A stretch of 11,531 nucleotides of DNA from assembly GCA_005240015.1 (NCBI GenBank), contig SBBV01000097.1, positions 1 through 11,531 on the forward strand, given 5' to 3'. Origin of the DNA: Candidatus Odyssella thessalonicensis. GTDB taxonomy: Bacteria > Pseudomonadota > Alphaproteobacteria > Bin65. Below, piece by piece: positions 6,362 to 11,531 of this stretch. Below the pieces are notes generated by a model. It was not told the DNA's origin and did not search any database. It saw nothing but the letters and a program-made list of their open reading frames with translations. The position numbers were made by a program, and so were the translations under genes. Numbering within the stretch: position 1 is the first letter of the stretch; each line of letters starts with the position of its first letter.

Positions 6362-6390
6362 CGGAAAAAGGGGTCAGACCCCTTTTTCCG
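6362..6390. terminator. Perfect palindrome acting as a likely bidirectional terminator; repeat family
   Basis: CGGAAAAAGGGGTC (6362-6375), A, GACCCCTTTTTCCG (6377-6390): 14-bp perfect arms. Read in either direction, a GGGGTC/GACCCC stem is followed by five T, with five A before it, the form of a bidirectional intrinsic terminator. It lies 23 bp past the tetR stop and 48 bp upstream of the TPR start, so it would separate the two transcripts. The core AAGGGGTCAGACCCCTT is also a very widespread intergenic repeat in proteobacteria, so its origin as a repeat and its role as a terminator may both hold. Confidence 0.7.
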
Positions 6391-6413
6391 AGCGTCGGCT
6401 CGCCGGTTTCGTC

Positions 6414-7070
6414 TCAGCGCAGGCCTTTGATCAGCTTGCGTGCAATGTCGGCGACGAAGGCCGGCGCGTTTTCGGGCGTCACGCGCAGGCGGCGGTGCAG
6501 GATCTGGCCGGCGATGCCGAGCAGCGCGAAGAGGTAGAGCACGCCGCGCAGCCGCGCGATGCCGGGGTCGGTGCCGAGCTCGAGGAAGCCCTCGATGAAC
6601 GGCGTCAGCGTCTCCGTGATCACCGCCTCGAGCGCCGGAAACGCGCCCTCCTCGTTGAGGCGCGGGCCGGCCATCAGCTCCATGAGGCTCCGATGATCGC
6701 GCGCGAAGCGGAACGCGCCCACGCCGGCCGCGACGAGCTTCTCCTCGCCCTGCGCATCGGCGCCGATCTCCTCACCCATGTAGGCGGCCATGCGCCGGTA
6801 GCCCACTTCGGCGACGTGCGCGAGCAGCGCGAGCTTGTCGGGGAAGTGACGGTAGACCGCGCGGTGATTGACGCCGACGTCGCGCGCGAGCTCGCGCAGG
6901 CTCAGCGACGCGGCGCCGTCCTTCTCTAGCCGCTCGAGCGCGGCCGCGACCAGCGCCTCTGGGAGGTTGCCGTGGCGGAAGGTCGCGCGCGACCGCCGCC
7001 ACTCGGCGGTCGCCGGGCGAGCGGACTTCGCGGATCTTTCCGTGCGGCGGGATTGACTCGCGCGCGCCAT
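6414..7070 (-). CDS. TetR-family transcriptional regulator
   Basis: A 218-residue protein. An Arg/Ser-rich N-terminal extension (1-31) precedes the DNA-binding domain, with LPEALVAAALERLEKDG (36-52) as first helix and the helix-turn-helix in SLRELARDVGVNHRAVYRHF (57-76), followed by PDKLALL. The C-terminal ligand and dimer domain (about 90-218) has the look of the WHG-type TetR subgroup (RDHRSLMELMAG, 124-135); no ligand can be inferred. TetR proteins usually repress by binding palindromes near their own gene. A 15-bp palindrome (7080-7094) lies 9 bp upstream of the start and includes GGAGAC, the only plausible Shine-Dalgarno for this gene. A strong promoter on the opposite strand overlaps the first codons. 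The start ATG 7070 is the only Met before the DNA-binding domain. Confidence 0.92.
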   Translation of the reverse strand: MARASQSRRTERSAKSARPATAEWRRSRATFRHGNLPEALVAAALERLEKDGAASLSLRELARDVGVNHRAVYRHFPDKLALLAHVAEVGYRRMAAYMGEEIGADAQGEEKLVAAGVGAFRFARDHRSLMELMAGPRLNEEGAFPALEAVITETLTPFIEGFLELGTDPGIARLRGVLYLFALLGIAGQILHRRLRVTPENAPAFVADIARKLIKGLR

Positions 7071-7080
7071 GTGCTATAAG
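7053..7080 (+). promoter_or_regulatory. Strong plus-strand promoter divergent from tetR
   Basis: TTGACT (7053-7058) and TATAAG (7075-7080), each a 5/6 match to the sigma70 consensus, are separated by 16 bp. The promoter lies across the first codons of tetR and points right. Predicted transcription starts near 7087, inside the palindrome at 7080-7094. The usual target of such an arrangement would be a divergent gene under TetR control, but only a 20-codon ORF and a doubtful 97-codon ORF follow before xthA. Confidence 0.65.
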
Positions 7081-7094
7081 TCTCCAATGGAGAC
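7080..7094. promoter_or_regulatory. Operator-like palindrome between tetR and the divergent promoter
   Basis: GTCTCC-AAT-GGAGAC is a perfect 6-bp inverted repeat with a 3-bp centre. It starts at the last base of the plus-strand -10 box and covers the predicted start site, so a bound protein would block that promoter. Read on the minus strand it supplies GGAGAC upstream of the tetR start codon, so binding would also affect tetR. Size, symmetry and position suit a TetR dimer site; binding by this particular TetR is an inference. Confidence 0.6.
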
Positions 7095-7220
7095 ATTACA
7101 CGCCTGCGGCCCGTGCCCGCAAGGCCAAGCCGATGTACTGCCCCTCCACACGATCCCCCACCGGCGGCCGCTTGGGCGGCCGGCATTCTCGTCAACCCGA
7201 GCCATCAGGAGTGCCCACCC

Positions 7221-7283
7221 ATGCGTCGTTCCCTTGCCTCCATCGTCGGACTCGTTGCGCGGGCGCTCGCGGCACGAGAATAG
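7221..7283 (+). CDS. 20-residue ORF with signal-like sequence; leader peptide or remnant of a lost gene
   Basis: An ATG with AGGAG 9 nt upstream (7207-7211) opens a frame of 20 codons, with basic MRRS then hydrophobic LASIVGLVARALAA, ending RE and TAG. This looks like the start of a signal peptide cut off early. It is the first start codon with a good ribosome site on the transcript predicted from the promoter at 7053-7080. The same frame is open again after the TAG up to 7739. It may be a leader peptide, the stump of a TetR-controlled exported protein whose body was lost, or chance. The leader before it contains a 7-bp hairpin, CGGCCGC (7165-7171)/GCGGCCG (7176-7182). Confidence 0.3.
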   Translation: MRRSLASIVGLVARALAARE

Positions 7284-7445
7284 CCCGGTCCCCGGTCTCG
7301 CGCATCGCGCGCCTTGGGCACGCCGGCCAACCGCGCGCGGAACCGCGCCGCTTTCGCGCTTGGCGCGATCCGCGTGATCCATCCGCCCGCCAGCGCGCGT
7401 AGATCGCCGCCCGAAACACAAGGACACATCTTAGGGACCGTACAC

Positions 7446-7739
7446 ATGAGCCTCGGCGAATTCGTGCTTGCTCGCCCGGCAGCCGCGTCCTGCCCCGGCG
7501 ACGCTCCGCGCTCGCGCCGCTTCCCCGCCCGACGCGCTATGGCCGCGTGGACAAAGCGGACGATGGCGTGGCTGCTGCCCGCGCTCGAGGCGCATACGCG
7601 CCGCCAGATCGCGCTCGCGCTCGGCGAGCGCGTGGCCGAGCTCAACCCAGCGGTTCGTGCAAACCGTGCCCGCGAAACTGCGAACGTCGCATCCGAGGAA
7701 CCGAGGCCTCTGGGCGAGACTTCGGCCGCTGGCGGCTGA
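7446..7739 (+). CDS. Hypothetical protein, doubtful
   Basis: A 97-codon frame beginning MSLGEFVLARPAAASC, with AGGGA 9 nt before the ATG. Codons up to about residue 68 have the high third-position GC of real genes here (segment AWLLPALEAHTRRQIALALG, 41-60, could form an amphipathic helix), while the tail (about 69-97, AVRANRARETANVASEEPRP...) loses that bias. This suggests either a small gene whose 3' end was replaced by other sequence, or a non-coding region that is open by chance. No family, signal peptide or transmembrane segment is recognised. If expressed, it would lie on the transcript from the TetR-linked promoter at 7053. Confidence 0.35.
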   Translation: MSLGEFVLARPAAASCPGDAPRSRRFPARRAMAAWTKRTMAWLLPALEAHTRRQIALALGERVAELNPAVRANRARETANVASEEPRPLGETSAAGG

Positions 7740-7939
7740 GCCGGCGAGAGGCATGAACCCACGCGTCGTGCGCGCCCGCAAGTATGCACTGCGGCTGCGG
7801 CGCGTTTAGCAGACATGCACGCCAGGCTGCGATCGCCGCCGCCCCGCTTCGCAAGGGAACGAGAAGTGCGCTGTTCGCTCTCTTGAGTTCCGCGCGCTGA
7901 AGTGCGTTCTTTTGGCCTTCCCTGAACGGCACGCCCCGC
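7740..7939. other. Non-coding stretch upstream of xthA
   Basis: About 200 bp with no gene I can support. The base composition is less GC-rich than the neighbours, and there is an 8-bp direct repeat GAAGTGCG (7863-7870 and 7899-7906). No clear promoter for xthA, Shine-Dalgarno or terminator was found. Open frames on both strands here give low-complexity peptides typical of non-coding DNA. Confidence 0.5.
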
Positions 7940-8746
7940 ATGACCCTCATCGCTTCCTGGAACGTCAACTCCATCAAGGCCCGCCTGCCCAACGTGCTCG
8001 ACTGGACCAAGGCGAAGAAGCCCGACATCCTGCTGCTGCAGGAGGTGAAATGCCTCGAGGAGGCGTTTCCCGGGCTCGAGTTCGGCGACCTCGGCTACAA
8101 TTGCGCCGTCGTCGGCCAGAAGAGCTACAACGGCGTCGCGATCCTCGCGAAGACGCCGCTCGAGCTGGCCGAGCGCGCGCTGCCCGGCGATGACGCCGAC
8201 GGCCATGCCCGCTACATCGAGGCCGTCACGGTCACCAAGGCCGGGACGCTGCGCGTCGCCTCGCTCTATCTGCCGAACGGCAATCCGATCGGCCTCGACG
8301 GTATGCGCTCCGAGAAATTCGCCTACAAGCTCGCCTGGCTCGAGCGGCTGCGCCTCCACATGAAGGCGCTATTGAAGCTCGAGGAGCCGACGATCCTGGG
8401 CGGCGACTACAACGTGATCCCGGAGCCGATCGACGCCAAGAATCCCGCCGCGTGGACCGGCGACGCGCTGTTCCAGCCCGAGACGCGCCAGGCGTTCCGC
8501 CGCCTGCTGCACTTGGGCTACACCGACGCGTTCCGCGCGCTGAACGCGCAAGGCGGCGCCTACACTTTCTGGGACTACCAGGCCGGCGCGTGGCAGAGGG
8601 ACAACGGCATCCGCATCGATCATCTGCTGCTGTCGCCGCAGGCCGCGGACCGGCTCGGCGAATCCGGCATCGACCGCGAGCCGCGCGCCAAGGAGAAGGC
8701 CTCGGATCACACGCCGGTCTGGTGCCGGCTGGAGCAAGCGAGATGA
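7940..8746 (+). CDS. xthA: Exodeoxyribonuclease III / AP endonuclease
   Basis: A 268-residue protein of normal length for the ExoIII branch of the exonuclease-endonuclease-phosphatase fold. It cuts DNA 5' of abasic sites and removes damaged 3' ends in base-excision repair. Active-site segments are complete: WNVNS with Asn8 (7-11), LLLQE with Glu35, Tyr110 in SLYLPNG (109-114), GGDYNV with Asp156 and Asn158, RIDHLL with Asp227, and SDHTPV with Asp256-His257. The start MTLIASWNVNSIKARL is the expected N-terminus; no good ribosome site precedes it. Its stop overlaps the start of the GFA gene (ATGA at 8743-8746), so the two are probably translated together. In relatives xthA tends to lie next to erpA; here 2.8 kb separate them. 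Confidence 0.96.
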   Translation: MTLIASWNVNSIKARLPNVLDWTKAKKPDILLLQEVKCLEEAFPGLEFGDLGYNCAVVGQKSYNGVAILAKTPLELAERALPGDDADGHARYIEAVTVTKAGTLRVASLYLPNGNPIGLDGMRSEKFAYKLAWLERLRLHMKALLKLEEPTILGGDYNVIPEPIDAKNPAAWTGDALFQPETRQAFRRLLHLGYTDAFRALNAQGGAYTFWDYQAGAWQRDNGIRIDHLLLSPQAADRLGESGIDREPRAKEKASDHTPVWCRLEQAR

Positions 8747-9168
8747 GCGAAGTCGTCTTCACCGGTGCGTGCCTCTGCGGCGCCGTACGCTTCGAGGCGC
8801 GCGGCGCGCCGCGCCTCGTCAATCACTGCCACTGCCTGCAATGCCAGCGCCAGAGCGGCGCGGCGATGGTCACCTGGGCGACCTGGCCGCGCGCGGCACT
8901 GCGCGTGCTCGCCGGCGCGCCCGCGGATTTCGAGTCCTCGCCCGGCGTCAAGCGCTCGTTCTGCCCGCGCTGCGGCAGCACGCTGTTCTGGCGTCGCGAG
9001 CGCGAGCGCGCCGCGCGCGCGGAAGAGGAGATCGACGTCGCCGCCGGGACGCTCGACGAGGCCGACCGCCTCACACCCGCCGACCACATCTACGTCAAGA
9101 GCCGGCGGCGCTGGATGCCGCTCTGCGACGGCCTCCCGGCCTACTTCGAACACCGGTTAAAACAATGA
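8743..9168 (+). CDS. GFA/CENP-V-family zinc-binding protein
   Basis: A 141-residue protein of the GFA family (glutathione-dependent formaldehyde-activating enzyme-like, Mss4-related fold). The zinc-ligand cysteines are all present: CLCGAVRFEA with Cys10 and Cys12, NHCHCLQCQRQSGA with Cys29, Cys31 and Cys34, and FCPRCGSTLFW with Cys74 and Cys77. The C-terminus HIYVKSRRRWMPLCDGLPAY (99-138 region) is typical. The named member binds the formaldehyde-glutathione adduct in one organism, but most family members are uncharacterised, so substrate is not assigned. The ATG at 8743 overlaps the xthA stop and GGAG lies 8 nt upstream inside xthA, supporting the start and translational coupling. Pairing with a DNA-repair nuclease may reflect shared response to damage, or only convenience of expression. 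Confidence 0.9.
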   Translation: MSEVVFTGACLCGAVRFEARGAPRLVNHCHCLQCQRQSGAAMVTWATWPRAALRVLAGAPADFESSPGVKRSFCPRCGSTLFWRRERERAARAEEEIDVAAGTLDEADRLTPADHIYVKSRRRWMPLCDGLPAYFEHRLKQ

Positions 9169-9184
9169 TATTTCAGTAGGTTCG

Positions 9185-9230
9185 GGTTAGGGGAAGAATT
9201 CCTTAACCAGCGAATGGTAAGAGCCTGGTT
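9185..9230 (+). promoter_or_regulatory. Two mutually exclusive hairpins before the PAS gene
   Basis: GGTTAGGGGA (9185-9194) pairs with TTCCTTAACC (9199-9208) around the loop AGAA, a 10-bp stem with two wobble pairs. AACCAG (9205-9210) can instead pair with CTGGTT (9225-9230), which abuts the ATG at 9231. AACC is shared, so only one stem can form at a time. The first hairpin is not followed by a T-run and so is not a standard terminator of the xthA-GFA pair. A DNA operator or a translation-control switch is possible. Confidence 0.35.
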
Positions 9231-9971
9231 ATGAGCCTGCAACGCGCACCAGGCGCGCGCCGCGTTTTCGGTCGTGCGGGGACGGAAGGTCCCTCGCGGT
9301 CGCCTTCGGGTGTACCGTCTTCCGGCCATTCGGGCTCGGGCTTGCCGTCGGGCGGCCCCTCGAGTTCTCCGTCGGGCAGTCCATCGGGCAACGGGCACCA
9401 GGTCTCGCGCGGCATCACGACCACCACCGATCCCCGCCGCTCGAGCAGCGACCGCTACCGGCTCGGCACGTGGCCCGAGCAGCTCCATCCCGAGCTCCAG
9501 GAATTCCTCGACTACTGGCTGTCGAAGCACGGGCCGCAGGGCCAGCTGCCGAGCCGTGCGCAGATCGATCCGTCCGAGATTCCCGCGCTCTTGACCGGCA
9601 TCGCGCTCTACGACGTCGAGCGCGTCAACACCAGCCTCGGCTATCGCTTCAAGTACCGCCTGCTCGGCACGCGCCACAGCGTCGTCAACCAGAGCGACTT
9701 CTCCGGGCGCTACGTCGAGGACGTGCACTATCCCGACGACGCGGTGCCGATGATCGGCGCTTACAGCCTCGTCGTCGAGCGCAAGCTCCCGCACTATTGG
9801 CGCCGCGAGCGCGTCTCGCGCCGCGACCCCGCGCACCGCGTGCCCTACGAGCGCATCATCGTGCCGCTCGCCAGCGATGGCGTGAACGTCAACATGCTGT
9901 TCGGCCACTTCGTGTTCTACAACGCCGGCGGCGACAGCTGGCACTGGTGGCGCGAGGCGCCCAGCGGCTGA
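9231..9971 (+). CDS. PAS-fold (PAS_5-type) protein with disordered N-terminus
   Basis: A 246-residue protein. Residues about 84-235 match the alphaproteobacterial PAS_5 pattern: HPELQEFLDYWLSKHG (86-101), LPSRAQIDPSEIPALLTGIA (106-125), LYDVERV, YRFKYRLLGTRHS (138-150), FSGRYVEDVHYPD, and the closing strand ERIIVPLASDGVNVNMLFGH (207-226). The family is a single sensory-type PAS domain whose ligand and partners are mostly unknown; no kinase or output domain is attached. Residues about 17-60 are an unusual Ser/Gly/Pro-rich low-complexity stretch. ATG 9231 is the only ATG before the PAS domain, although its ribosome site is weak; a TTG at 9342 is a poor alternative. It ends 5 bp before the stop of the convergent peptidase gene. 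Confidence 0.82.
   Translation: MSLQRAPGARRVFGRAGTEGPSRSPSGVPSSGHSGSGLPSGGPSSSPSGSPSGNGHQVSRGITTTTDPRRSSSDRYRLGTWPEQLHPELQEFLDYWLSKHGPQGQLPSRAQIDPSEIPALLTGIALYDVERVNTSLGYRFKYRLLGTRHSVVNQSDFSGRYVEDVHYPDDAVPMIGAYSLVVERKLPHYWRRERVSRRDPAHRVPYERIIVPLASDGVNVNMLFGHFVFYNAGGDSWHWWREAPSG
9298..9394 (+). repeat. Low-complexity CCGTCGGGC-like repeats within the PAS gene
   Basis: Imperfect repeats of units such as CCTTCGGGT, CCGTCTTCC, CCGTCGGGC and CCATCGGGC encode repeated Pro-Ser-Gly and Ser-Gly-Xaa triplets (residues about 23-54). The same bases read on the minus strand give an acidic Pro-Asp-Gly-rich peptide (PDGLPDGELEGPPDGKPEPE), but that frame has no recognisable gene around it. Slippage or recombination between units would change the length in frame, since units are multiples of 3. 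Confidence 0.6.
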
Positions 9972-9976
9972 CCCGA

Positions 9977-11518
9977 TCAGCTCGGCGTCTCACGCGTAGG
10001 GGCTCGGTGCTCGGGCCCTAATGGCCGCAAGCGCACGCCTGCTCTCAGCCTCTGGTAAGGCAGCTTCGCCGGGTCCTCGATGTTGGGCCCCGGCGCCAGC
10101 ACCACAAGGATCTCCTCGGCGAGATCCTGGAAGTGGTTGCGGAAGTGCACCGAGCTCTTGAGCACCAGAATCTTCAGCGTCGCCGGATCGATGCCGATAT
10201 GCGCGAATATGGACTGATCGGCGGCCTGCTGCTTCCTTGACGCCACGACCACGCGCACGCCGCGCCGGCCGTGATCGACGCGCAGGACCGCCATCGGCCC
10301 GAGCTGCATGTGGAAGCCCTTGTACATAGGGCCGGTCGTGGCGAAGGCGCCGTCGGAGAGCGCCTCGACGATGTAGCGGCCTTGAAACGGCACGTGGCCC
10401 GGCACACCCGAGACGCAGCCGATTGCGCGCTCGATGACGCCGCCCTTGCCCGCCTTGTGCGCGGCCGCCGCCGTCGCCGGATCGTAGAGCAGGCCGAGCA
10501 CGGCATCGGGCGCGTCCTGGCGAACGAGCTCCGCGAGGATCCCGACCGTGTCCGAATCGCCGCCGGCGCCGGGATTGTCCTGCGTGTCGGCGAGCACGAT
10601 CGGCTTCTTCGCGTAGTTGGACTGGCGGATCGCATAGGCCACCGCCTCGTCCGGCGGCCAGAACTTCGCCGCGAACGCCTTCTCGGCCTCGAGCCCATGC
10701 ACGTAGAGCGCGTCGACCGCCGCCTCGACCGCCTTCATGTCCCACCCGTAGGCGACGATCGCCGGCCCGCTTTCGGGCGTATCGGCGGGCGGGAAACCGG
10801 CCGCAAACGAGACCTCCATCACGTCCCTGCCCTGCAGCGCCGCGGCGGCCTCGGCCATGCCTTTCGCCGGCTCGATCAGCGTGCATTGCTGCGTGAGCGG
10901 GATGATGTAGGGCAGATGGCAAAACGCCTTGGCGGGCTTGGCGCCGGTCTCGAGGATGCGCGCCAAGAGCCGCGCCGCGCGCCGCCCGGTTTCGGCGATG
11001 TCGAGGTGCGGATAGGTGCGATACGCCACCATCGCATCCGATTCCGCCACCATCGTATCGGTGATGTTGGCGTGGAAATCGAGGCTCGCGACCAGCGGGA
11101 TTTCGTAGCCGACGACCGCGCGCACGCGGCGCATCAGCTCGCCCTCGCCGTCGTCGAGGTGCTCGGTCGCCATGGCACCGTGCAGGCAGAGATAGACCGC
11201 GTCGAGCGGCCCCGAGTCCCGCGCGGTCGTGATGCGCGCGACGAGCTCGCCGGCGACGCGCTCGTAGGCGTCGATCGTCGGCCGGCCCGAGGGATTGGCC
11301 TGGCACCAGAGCGTCGGCACGATCATCCACCCCTGCTCGCGCGCGACCTCGAGGAAGCCGGCGATGCCGATGTTCTTGTTGCGGAAGGTCGCGAAGATGT
11401 CGTCGCCGCGCGTCAGGCCCGGCCAGCCGTCGGCGACGACGAAGTCCTCGTAGGTCGCCGGCGTCGCCGAGAAGGTGTTGGTCTCGTGATGAAAGCCGCC
11501 GACGGCGATGCGAGGCAT
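9977..11518 (-). CDS. M81-family metallopeptidase (MlrC/microcystinase C-like)
   Basis: A 513-residue protein matching the M81 family along its whole length: N-terminal DUF1485 part (about 1-290) and C-terminal MlrC part (about 300-485). The start MPRIAVGGFHHETNTFSATP carries the family GGFxHETNTF motif (Glu12). Candidate metal ligands are Asp147 and His149 in SLDFHANITDT (145-155) and His171 in YRTYPHLDIAETGRR (166-180); the second half has LADTQDNPGAGGDSDT (309-324). MlrC of microcystin-degrading sphingomonads cleaves linear peptides late in that pathway, but most soil homologues have unknown substrates, and no mlrA, mlrB or mlrD is present in this window. The ATG at 11518 begins the expected N-terminus, with GGA about 10 nt upstream. 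A TGA 4 nt before the start may be the stop of a preceding same-strand gene outside the window. Confidence 0.92.
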   Translation of the reverse strand: MPRIAVGGFHHETNTFSATPATYEDFVVADGWPGLTRGDDIFATFRNKNIGIAGFLEVAREQGWMIVPTLWCQANPSGRPTIDAYERVAGELVARITTARDSGPLDAVYLCLHGAMATEHLDDGEGELMRRVRAVVGYEIPLVASLDFHANITDTMVAESDAMVAYRTYPHLDIAETGRRAARLLARILETGAKPAKAFCHLPYIIPLTQQCTLIEPAKGMAEAAAALQGRDVMEVSFAAGFPPADTPESGPAIVAYGWDMKAVEAAVDALYVHGLEAEKAFAAKFWPPDEAVAYAIRQSNYAKKPIVLADTQDNPGAGGDSDTVGILAELVRQDAPDAVLGLLYDPATAAAAHKAGKGGVIERAIGCVSGVPGHVPFQGRYIVEALSDGAFATTGPMYKGFHMQLGPMAVLRVDHGRRGVRVVVASRKQQAADQSIFAHIGIDPATLKILVLKSSVHFRNHFQDLAEEILVVLAPGPNIEDPAKLPYQRLRAGVRLRPLGPEHRAPTRETPS

Positions 11519-11531
11519 ATGTCAGTCATCC

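Noticed and set aside
7672..7688. A 16/17-base match to 2558-2574 (GCGAAAYTGCGAACGTC), suggesting a shared repeat
   Set aside because: A match this short is close to chance level for all pairs within an 11.5-kb GC-rich window, and the flanks do not match. It would need genome-wide copies to be credible.
7205..8359. Minus-strand 384-codon frame
   Set aside because: It is antisense to xthA and the region upstream, has no domain, and has no codon bias distinct from a shadow.
9990..11330. Second minus-strand frame of 446 codons in the peptidase region
   Set aside because: It gives an Arg/Gly/Ala-rich off-frame reading of the M81 gene, which itself matches its family throughout.
1..11531. tRNA genes, rRNA, CRISPR arrays, transposase genes, attachment sites
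   Set aside because: I saw no cloverleaf, no regularly spaced direct repeats, and no transposase or integrase motifs on either strand.

Overview
This is a GC-rich (roughly two-thirds G+C by eye) chromosomal window from an alphaproteobacterium. The evidence is the core gene set (SPOR protein, argS, dgt, erpA, xthA), which from memory forms a conserved neighbourhood in that class, the PAS_5-type protein, and several families of short palindromic intergenic repeats of a kind common in Rhizobiales-like genomes. Order and family cannot be fixed from the window. Because of the high GC, long open frames occur antisense to nearly every gene and were discarded.

Layout, left to right. Positions 1-686: a perfect 42-bp palindrome, then a membrane-anchored SPOR protein (minus) whose GTG start overlaps the stop of argS. 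Positions 683-2464: argS (minus). Positions 2465-2814: a divergent intergenic region with a pair of hairpin repeats. Positions 2815-3353: two small tandem paralogous lipoproteins (plus) with no recognised family. Positions 3350-4525: a dGTPase-like HD hydrolase (minus) that converges on the second lipoprotein with interlocked stop codons. Positions 4526-4809: a CACAGAG-type foldback repeat, then a good promoter for erpA. Positions 4810-5189: erpA (plus) with a classical terminator. Positions 5165-5469: a nested inverted-repeat region. Positions 5480-7070: an exported TPR protein and a TetR regulator (both minus), with a terminator-like palindrome between them. Positions 7053-7939: a strong plus-strand promoter with an operator-like palindrome, leading only to a 20-codon ORF and a weak 97-codon ORF. 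Positions 7940-9168: xthA translationally coupled to a GFA-family gene. Positions 9231-9971: a PAS_5-type protein with a Ser/Gly/Pro-rich N-terminus. Positions 9977-11518: an MlrC/M81-family metallopeptidase (minus).

Functionally, the backbone combines translation (ArgS), nucleotide-pool housekeeping (dGTPase-like), Fe-S cluster delivery (ErpA), DNA base-excision repair (XthA) and cell-envelope/division (SPOR). My reading is that an older compact arrangement, SPOR-argS-dgt facing away from erpA-xthA, has been opened at two points: by the lipoprotein pair between argS and dgt, and by the TPR/TetR block between erpA and xthA. Repeat elements sit at or near these points.

No complete new defence, mobile or secondary-metabolite system is visible. 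The best leads for undescribed biology are the lipoprotein pair with its shared C-terminal PGLDGY motif, the TetR promoter/operator that drives no recognisable gene, and the nested inverted repeat after erpA.
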